Shown: one piece after another, positions 34,450 to 39,603 of the stretch
How positions within the stretch are numbered: position 1 is the first letter of the stretch
How the letters are laid out: each line of letters begins with the position of its first letter
Source: Candidatus Omnitrophota bacterium
GTDB taxonomy: Bacteria; Omnitrophota; Gorgyraeia; Zapsychrales; Fredricksoniimonadaceae
Assembly (NCBI GenBank): GCA_015228785.1
Contig: JADGCU010000014.1
Location: 1-39,603, forward strand
Direction: 5' to 3'
DNA length: 39,603 nt
The notes under the pieces: model-generated
What the model was told of the DNA's origin: nothing
What the model saw: only the letters and a program-made list of their open reading frames with translations
Databases searched by the model: none
Translations under genes and position numbers: made by a program

Positions 34450-34554
34450 ATCGTTAAATATGTTGTGCTGGCCCATAACGGCAAGATATCTGTCGTAAGT
34501 CTTCCTGGCAAGGGGGCAACCTTTTCTGTTTTTCTTCCTGGTGCTCGCATTTGA
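34450..34554 (+). pseudogene. relic of a second phoR (last 34 codons)
   Basis: Reads IVKYVVLAHNGKISVVSLPG then KGATFSVFLPGARI-stop. The intact PhoR ends IVKHVVQAHNGKISVTSLPG KGSTFSVFLPVVRA-stop. By hand alignment 27 of 34 residues and about 79 of 102 bases agree, with most base changes silent. It has no start codon or upstream domains in frame. Confidence 0.85.
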
Positions 34555-34862
34555 CTCATTCCTTTCTTTAGAGTGATCCTTCTTGATATAGCCAAATTTA
34601 TGTTTTTGGTCATGCCTTTATGGCCTATAGTCGATTTTGGCCATCATTCTCGCTTTGTTACCTTCTTGTAAGCTCTTCATTGCTATCAACTATGACTATT
34701 TTGGATCGCGTTGAGGCATAAAGGCACACTAATTTTACGTATGGGGCAAATATAATTAGCAAGATCGGGAAAAAATAATAAGGAAAAAATAAGAATTTTG
34801 GTATTATAGGGCATTGTTTTTGATAATAAATAATCAAAATGCTTAAAAAAGAGGAGAAAGAT
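34555..34862 (+). promoter_or_regulatory. control region of the second pst operon
   Basis: No gene seen in this 308-base stretch. TTGTTA (34655) and TTGTAA (34666) are 11 bases apart, with TTCATT one base out of phase (34676) and TATGAC at 34691, a weak Pho-box candidate. TG-G-TATTAT at 34799-34807 is an extended -10 element closer to the gene. Confidence 0.35.
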
Positions 34863-35717
34863 ATGTTGAGGAAATGGTTTTTAATCTTTGCAATTCTTTT
34901 GATCGCTTCTCCGGCTTTTGCCAGGTCAGGTAAAAATTCGATCCAGATCAAGGGGTCGGACACCATGGTTAATCTTGGCCAGGCTTGGTCGGAGAAATAT
35001 ATGGAGATCAATGCGGGAGACTTCATCGCTGTCACAGGCGGTGGGTCGGGCACGGGGCTGTCTAGCCTTATCAGTGGCAGTTGTGATATCGCGATGAGCT
35101 CAAGGAATATTAAGGAGAAAGAGATCGGGCTGGCAAAGGCCAAGGGGATTAATCCCAATGAGATCAAAGTGGCCCTTGATGGGCTGGCGGTTGTGGTCAA
35201 TCCAACCAATTCCGTGACCAATTTGACGCTGGATCAACTGGCAGGTATTTTCACAGGACGTATCTCTAATTGGAAAGAATTGGGAGGGGTTGACGAGAAG
35301 ATCGTGATCCTGTCCCGTGAGGTCAATTCGGGGACGCATGTCTATTTCAAAGAGCATGTCTTAAGAAAGAATGATCCTGCTTCCCAGGAAGAGTTTGCGT
35401 CTAACGCGCTGATGCTATCTTCTTCCCAGGCGATCGCGGATGAAGTGGCGAGTAATCCTGCGGCCATTGGATATTACGGCATGGGCTATATTTCACCCAA
35501 GCAGAAAGCGGTTCATATTGCGAAGACTGAGGGCGCAGAATTTGTGATTCCGGCTATCGAGAATGTTATTAATGGAACATACCCGATCTCAAGGCCTCTT
35601 CTTCTTTATACGAATGGAACGCCCGAGGGGCTTGTGAAGAAGTTTGTTGATTTCGCGCTTTCCAAGGAAGGGCAGGATATTGTTTTGAAGACTGACTTTG
35701 TGCCGGTTGTGAAATAG
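34863..35717 (+). CDS. pstS: phosphate ABC transporter substrate-binding protein PstS (copy 3)
   Basis: A 284-residue binding protein. ATG 34863 follows GAGGAG; the ATG at 34839 is rejected because the polar MLKKEEKD would precede the signal peptide MLRKWFLIFAILLIASPAFA. Segments are IKGSDTMVNLGQAWSEKYM, VTGGGSGTGLSS, CDIAMSSRNI and LSREVNSGTHVYF. It differs clearly from copies 1 and 2: a VILSRE strand replaces TLYGRQ and the C-terminal FALSKEGQDIVLKTDFVPV is closer to other PstS subgroups. It is the dedicated receptor of the second importer, 5 bases before pstC2. Confidence 0.93.
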   Translation: MLRKWFLIFAILLIASPAFARSGKNSIQIKGSDTMVNLGQAWSEKYMEINAGDFIAVTGGGSGTGLSSLISGSCDIAMSSRNIKEKEIGLAKAKGINPNEIKVALDGLAVVVNPTNSVTNLTLDQLAGIFTGRISNWKELGGVDEKIVILSREVNSGTHVYFKEHVLRKNDPASQEEFASNALMLSSSQAIADEVASNPAAIGYYGMGYISPKQKAVHIAKTEGAEFVIPAIENVINGTYPISRPLLLYTNGTPEGLVKKFVDFALSKEGQDIVLKTDFVPVVK

Positions 35718-35722
35718 GGCCT

Positions 35723-36586
35723 ATGCGCAAGATTAAAGAGTTTATTATTGAGAAGATGATCCTGCTTTGCGGGTTGGCGGCTATATTTTTTGTAGGGCTG
35801 ATCTTCCTGTTTCTTCTTAAAGAAGGGCTTGCCGTTTTTAAGATGGTAGGCCCTTTTGACTTTTTGTTCGGCAAGAGTTGGTATCCTATTTCAGAACCGC
35901 CGAAATTGGGGATTCTTCCTTTGATTATGGGCTCTCTTCTGGTCACATTGGGAGCTGCGATCATCTCGATCCCTATCGGCGTGGGATGTGCGGTTTACAT
36001 TGCTGAGATCGCACCGGGAAAAACCAAGGAAATTTTGAAGGCAGGCATAGAACTTTTAGCAGCTATCCCGAGCGTTGTTCTTGGATTTATTGGGATGGTG
36101 ACGCTGGTCCCTCTGGTTAAGAATCTTTTTCATCTGCCGACAGGTCTGACCGCGCTTTCCGGATCGATCATGCTCGCATTCATGGCGATGCCCACGATCG
36201 TTTCGATTGCCGAGGATGCTCTTTATTCCATACCGAGAAATTATAAAGAAGGCGCCTTTGCGCTTGGCGCGACCCACTGGCAAACAATCTGGCGCGTTCT
36301 TTTGCCGGCTGCATCGAGCGGGATTTTGGCTGCTGTGATGCTGGGGATCGGGAGAGTCATTGGTGAAACCATGGCGGTTATGATGATCACCGGGAATGCG
36401 GCTGTTCTCCCGCAGAGCATTCTGGTGCCGATCAGGACATTGACCGCGACCGTTGCCGCTGAAATGGGTGAAGCAGTCGTTGGGAGTGAACATTATTTTG
36501 CGTTATTCGCCATTGGTATTGTGCTTTTTATTATCAGTTTTATTATTAACGTTACAGCGGATCTATTTTTACATAAAAAGCAATGA
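35723..36586 (+). CDS. pstC: phosphate ABC transporter permease PstC (copy 2)
   Basis: A 287-residue permease with about six membrane segments (first: MILLCGLAAIFFVGLIFLFL). Motifs AAIPSVVLGFIGMVTLVPLV, NYKEGAFALGATHWQTIWRV (coupling loop) and GIGRVIGETMAVMMITGNAA are intact. Overlaps pstA2 by ATGA. It pairs with PstA2 to form a second phosphate channel. Confidence 0.95.
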   Translation: MRKIKEFIIEKMILLCGLAAIFFVGLIFLFLLKEGLAVFKMVGPFDFLFGKSWYPISEPPKLGILPLIMGSLLVTLGAAIISIPIGVGCAVYIAEIAPGKTKEILKAGIELLAAIPSVVLGFIGMVTLVPLVKNLFHLPTGLTALSGSIMLAFMAMPTIVSIAEDALYSIPRNYKEGAFALGATHWQTIWRVLLPAASSGILAAVMLGIGRVIGETMAVMMITGNAAVLPQSILVPIRTLTATVAAEMGEAVVGSEHYFALFAIGIVLFIISFIINVTADLFLHKKQ

Positions 36587-37434
36587 AACGAAATCCACAC
36601 CTTACACAGAAAATCGCGTTCTTTCTTCTTTTGCTGGCCACGCTTTTAATCGTGGTTCCGGTCGGGCTTATCGTGGTTATTATCATCCAGAAGGGGCTGC
36701 CGGCCATGAATTGGCAATTCCTGACAGATATTCCCCGTCAGGGAATGCGTGCCGGCGGTATTTTTCCGGCCATCGTTGGAACCGCTTATCTGGTTGGTGG
36801 TGCCATTATTTTTGCTTTGCCGATCGGCCTATTGGCCGCCATTTACTTAAGTGAGTATTCCAAGGAGAATATCCTTTCGCGTATTATTAAGTTGGCAATC
36901 ATCAATCTTTCCGGCGTGCCTTCGGTGGTCTATGGGCTCTTTGGCTTGGCTTTGTTTGTTGTGTTTTTTAAGTTTGGGGCATCGATCCTTTCAGGGGCAT
37001 TGACATTAGGGATTATGATTTTGCCGATCATCATCACTTCATCTCGGGAAGCGCTTGAGAGCGTGCCGGATTCCTTTCGTGAGGTCAGCTTATCTTTGGG
37101 CGCCAGTAAATGGCAGACGATACGACATATTGTTTTGCCGAATGCGATCCCCGGTATTTTGACAGGGACGATCTTGGGTTTGGGAAGAGCCGCAGGAGAG
37201 ACAGCGCCGATCCTCTTTACCGTCGCTGCGTTCTATTTGCCGCAGCTTCCGGGATCGATCTTTGATCAGGCTATGGCCTTGCCGTATCATCTTTATGTTA
37301 TATCGACCCAGGTGCCGAATGTAGATGAGAAAATAAGGTATGGAACAGCCCTTGTTCTTGTGCTTCTGGTTCTTTTCATGAATCTTATGGCGATCATTAT
37401 CCGGTCGAAGTTGAGGAAGAACAAAAAATGGTAA
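36583..37434 (+). CDS. pstA: phosphate ABC transporter permease PstA (copy 2)
   Basis: A 283-residue permease: TM1 near residues 11-33, then GMRAGGIFPAIVGTAYLVGG, LSGVPSVVYGLFGLALFVVF, SFREVSLSLGASKWQTIRHI (coupling loop) and GLGRAAGETAPILFTVAAFY. It overlaps pstB2a by 7 bases. Its partner ATPases are unusual, so its coupling loop and that of PstC2 may be specialised for two different ATPase chains. Confidence 0.95.
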   Translation: MKRNPHLTQKIAFFLLLLATLLIVVPVGLIVVIIIQKGLPAMNWQFLTDIPRQGMRAGGIFPAIVGTAYLVGGAIIFALPIGLLAAIYLSEYSKENILSRIIKLAIINLSGVPSVVYGLFGLALFVVFFKFGASILSGALTLGIMILPIIITSSREALESVPDSFREVSLSLGASKWQTIRHIVLPNAIPGILTGTILGLGRAAGETAPILFTVAAFYLPQLPGSIFDQAMALPYHLYVISTQVPNVDEKIRYGTALVLVLLVLFMNLMAIIIRSKLRKNKKW

Positions 37435-38174
37435 CGTTCTCGGTTAAAGACCTTAATATCTGGTTTGGAACAACGCAGGCGTTGAAAGATGTGAGCCTTG
37501 ATGTTCGGACCCATGAGATCTTGAGTGTGATCGGGCCTTCTAATAGCGGTAAGACGACTTTCTTAAGGACGCTGAATCGTTTGAATGCGCTCCATCTTCA
37601 TTTGAAGATGAAGGGGGCGGTTCTTTTTGAGAATAAGGATATTTTTAAAATCGATTTGGAATTGCTTCGCCGCAAGGTAGGCATGGTCTTTGCCCTGCCG
37701 CTTCCTTTGCCGTTGTCCATATTTGATAATGTAGCTTTTGGGATCAGGATGCAAGGGATCAAGGATAAGAAAAGGCTGGCGGCAAGTGTCGAGGAGGCGT
37801 TAAAAGAGGCCCATATTTGGAGCGAGGTCAAGGATCGTCTTAATGAGTCTGCTTTCAAATTGTCCGGAGGCCAGCAACAGCGGTTGTGTATCGCTCGGAC
37901 TCTGGCGGTGAAGCCAGAGGTGATCCTTTTTGATGAGCCCTGTTCTGGTCTTGATCCTATTTCAACGGCCAGGGTTGAAGAAACGATGGTTAAGATCAAG
38001 CAGAAATATACGATCGTGCTTGTCACTAACAATGTAAAACAGGCGGCAAGGGTTGGGGATCGGACGGCTTTCTTCCTGAACGGCACGCTTATCGAGTTGG
38101 ATAGTACGCATAAGATATTTACAACGCCGAGCGACACGCGTACAAATGATTATATCGTTGGAAAGTTTGGATAA
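37428..38174 (+). CDS. pstB: PstB-like ATPase 2a with altered Q-loop and switch residue
   Basis: A 248-residue PstB homologue. Walker A is still workable (GPSNSGKTT, residues 36-44), the signature LSGGQQQR (145-152) and Walker B ILFDEP with catalytic Glu170 are intact. However the Q-loop reads [14 protein letters not shown] instead of [14 protein letters not shown], so the key Gln is Ala89. The switch His is Asn201 ([10 protein letters not shown] instead of [10 protein letters not shown]). Its own ATP site should thus hydrolyse poorly, while it can still offer a good signature to a partner. The next gene overlaps by one base and has the opposite defects, so the two probably form a heterodimer under PstC2-PstA2. 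Confidence 0.92.
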   Translation: MVTFSVKDLNIWFGTTQALKDVSLDVRTHEILSVIGPSNSGKTTFLRTLNRLNALHLHLKMKGAVLFENKDIFKIDLELLRRKVGMVFALPLPLPLSIFDNVAFGIRMQGIKDKKRLAASVEEALKEAHIWSEVKDRLNESAFKLSGGQQQRLCIARTLAVKPEVILFDEPCSGLDPISTARVEETMVKIKQKYTIVLVTNNVKQAARVGDRTAFFLNGTLIELDSTHKIFTTPSDTRTNDYIVGKFG

Positions 38175-38929
38175 TGGCTAAGATCGTCACGCAGGATCTC
38201 AATTTGTGGTACGGGAATTTCCAGGCCCTTAAAAGCGTTAATTCGTCTTTTGAGGCGCAGAGGATCACGGCGATCATCGGGCCTTCGGGATGCGGCAAGT
38301 CGACGCTTCTTCGGGTTTTGAACCGGATGAATGATCTGACCGAAGGTGTTCGGACCGAGGGAAAGGTTTTGGTCGACGGCAGCGATATCCTTGGGGCGGA
38401 GGCCGATCTAGTATCTTTACGGAAAAAAGTGGGCATGGTTTTTCAGCGGCCCAATCCTTTTCCTCTTTCGATCTATGAGAATATCGCCTTTGGGCAGCGG
38501 ATCCACTCGGGTGGCATCAAGAAAGAGGATTTAGATGCACTTGTGGAGAGGTGCCTTAAGAGCATTCTTCTTTGGGATGAGCTGAAGGACAAGCTCAACA
38601 AGTCGGCCATGTCGTTATCTTTGGAACAGAAACAGCGTCTGTGCATTGCGCGGCTGATCGCGGTGAAGCCGGATGTTCTTTTGATGGACGAGCCATGCTC
38701 GACACTCGATCCGCAGGCCACGGCCCGGATCGAGGAGCTGATGCATGAATTAAAGCGTGATTATACGATCATTATTGTGACGCATAATATGCAGCAGGCG
38801 GCGCGTATTTCCGACGACACAGGATTTATGCTTTTGGGAGAACTGGTCGAATTTGGCAAGACAAAAGATATTTTTATGGCACCTAAAGATAAGCGTACAG
38901 AAGATTACATTACGGGGATATACGGATAA
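38174..38929 (+). CDS. pstB: PstB-like ATPase 2b with altered signature motif
   Basis: A 251-residue PstB homologue. Walker [10 protein letters not shown] (36-44), Q-loop VFQRPNPFP (Gln91), Walker B LLMDEP (Glu173) and switch His204 ([10 protein letters not shown]) are all canonical. The signature is LSLEQKQR (148-155) in place of LSGGQQQR, with both Gly replaced by Leu and Glu. It ends in EDYITGIYG like other PstB. Paired with 2a, its ATP would be sandwiched against the intact LSGGQ of 2a, giving one full site and one degenerate site. Start codon overlaps the 2a stop (TAATG). Confidence 0.93.
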   Translation: MAKIVTQDLNLWYGNFQALKSVNSSFEAQRITAIIGPSGCGKSTLLRVLNRMNDLTEGVRTEGKVLVDGSDILGAEADLVSLRKKVGMVFQRPNPFPLSIYENIAFGQRIHSGGIKKEDLDALVERCLKSILLWDELKDKLNKSAMSLSLEQKQRLCIARLIAVKPDVLLMDEPCSTLDPQATARIEELMHELKRDYTIIIVTHNMQQAARISDDTGFMLLGELVEFGKTKDIFMAPKDKRTEDYITGIYG

Positions 38930-38944
38930 AACGGAGAAAATTTT

Positions 38945-39603
38945 ATGCAAAGACATTTCGATGAAGAATTGAGAGATTTACATCAGGATATTCTGAAGAT
39001 GGGCACGTTTGCGGAAGAGGCGATCGTTCATTCTGTTGAGGCCCTGCGTTCCCAGGATCGGAGGCTTGCGCAGGTCGTCATTGATCAGGATGCGCGGGTT
39101 GATGAGCTGGAACTTATTATTGATGAGAAGTGCCTGGACCTGATCGCCCGTCATCAACCTATGGCAGCGGATCTGCGTTTTATTTCAACGGGAATGAAAC
39201 TAAATGGAGAACTTGAGCGTATCGCGGATATTGCTGTTGATATCGCCGACCGGGTTCTGATCCTGGCTGATGAGCCGGTTTTAAAGCCGCTGGTTGATAT
39301 CCCTAAGCTTTCGACCATTGCCCAAATCATGGTCAAGTTGGCTATTCACGCTTTTATCGCCCGCGATGCGGAGCTGGCCAGAAAGGTTATGCTGTATGAG
39401 CCTGAAGCCGATGCCCTTCGTAACGCCATTCATAAGGAACTGGTAGAGGACTACATGGTTAAGGATCCTTCCACCTGTGCACGGGCGGTCCAGCTTCTTT
39501 TGATAGGTCGTTTTCTTGAAAGAATTTGCGATCACGCAACGTATATTGCTGAAGATGTGATTTACATGATCAAGGGCGAGGTTGTCAAGCATCATCCGGA
39601 GCG
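38945..39603 (+). CDS. phoU: phosphate signalling protein PhoU (copy 2, cut by window end)
   Basis: Starts at ATG 38945 with CGGAG upstream, 15 bases after pstB2b, and stays open to the last base (219 codons), so only the final residues are missing. It begins MQRHFDEELRDLHQDILKMG and has GELERIADIAVDIADR in repeat one and RFLERICDHATYIAEDVIYM in repeat two, matching copy 1 (MKRHFDDDLKNFTSNILKMG). It is the dedicated PhoU of the second importer. Confidence 0.93.
   Translation, partial: MQRHFDEELRDLHQDILKMGTFAEEAIVHSVEALRSQDRRLAQVVIDQDARVDELELIIDEKCLDLIARHQPMAADLRFISTGMKLNGELERIADIAVDIADRVLILADEPVLKPLVDIPKLSTIAQIMVKLAIHAFIARDAELARKVMLYEPEADALRNAIHKELVEDYMVKDPSTCARAVQLLLIGRFLERICDHATYIAEDVIYMIKGEVVKHHPE

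Noticed and set aside
34658-35221. 187-codon minus-strand frame opposite pstS3
   Set aside because: It overlaps the start of a clear pstS gene and the control region, and its translation has no recognisable motif.
37530-37560. loss of Walker A in PstB2a
   Set aside because: GPSNSGKTT looks odd beside GPSGCGKST but still satisfies G-x4-GK-[ST]; only the Q-loop and switch positions are truly altered.
1-39603. CRISPR arrays, tRNA or rRNA genes, insertion sequences
   Set aside because: I saw no regularly spaced repeats, no cloverleaf with a T-loop GGTTC-type box in a proper position, and no transposase-like frame.

Overview
The window reads as a chromosomal segment of a Gram-negative bacterium. 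It encodes an outer-membrane secretin, a 16-stranded-type porin, a lipoprotein amidase and an AsmA-like envelope protein. The giant 3329-residue protein with an alanine-rich signal-like start, the small-protein islands around it and the overall style resemble what I know of Omnitrophota (candidate phylum OP3). That assignment is inference from memory of such genomes, not a search result.

Layout. 1-1008: 3' end of mutL. 1093-8047: a dense + strand run of housekeeping genes: secretin, N-acetylmuramoyl-L-alanine amidase, murI, the queuosine precursor set queD-queC-queE-queF, rph and a RdgB/HAM1 pyrophosphatase. 8180-11230 (-): a large AsmA-like protein. 11389-11973: a 2-Cys peroxiredoxin with a clear terminator. 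12100-13560: a gene-poor island with three small minus-strand genes, a broken peroxiredoxin tail, and a regulatory region. 13569-23558: one giant gene with HlyD-like adaptor segments and TolC-like segments in a single polypeptide, followed by a membrane-anchored half I do not recognise. 23673-24383: three small genes, two of them paralogues of a small gene on the other side of the giant gene. 24467-25039 (-): a membrane-anchored coiled-coil protein.

25226-39603 is a double phosphate locus: pstS1, porin, pstS2, pstC-pstA-pstB-phoU-phoB-phoR, arsC, a relic of a second phoR, then pstS3-pstC2-pstA2-pstB2a-pstB2b-phoU2 (cut by the window end). Together these would take phosphate across the outer membrane (porin), capture it (PstS), import it (PstCAB) and signal supply (PhoU-PhoR-PhoB). 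ArsC would deal with arsenate that enters by the same route.

The most notable points are: (1) the two tandem ATPases of the second Pst system carry complementary losses of ATP-site motifs, as expected of an asymmetric heterodimeric ABC ATPase; (2) the giant gene and the phosphate porin share the same promoter architecture, three TTAACA-like boxes at 11-base spacing followed after 9 bases by a -10-like hexamer, so the giant protein is a candidate phosphate-regulon member; (3) the giant protein fuses modules normally found in separate subunits of tripartite export systems; (4) relics of a second phoR and a second peroxiredoxin record past duplications.
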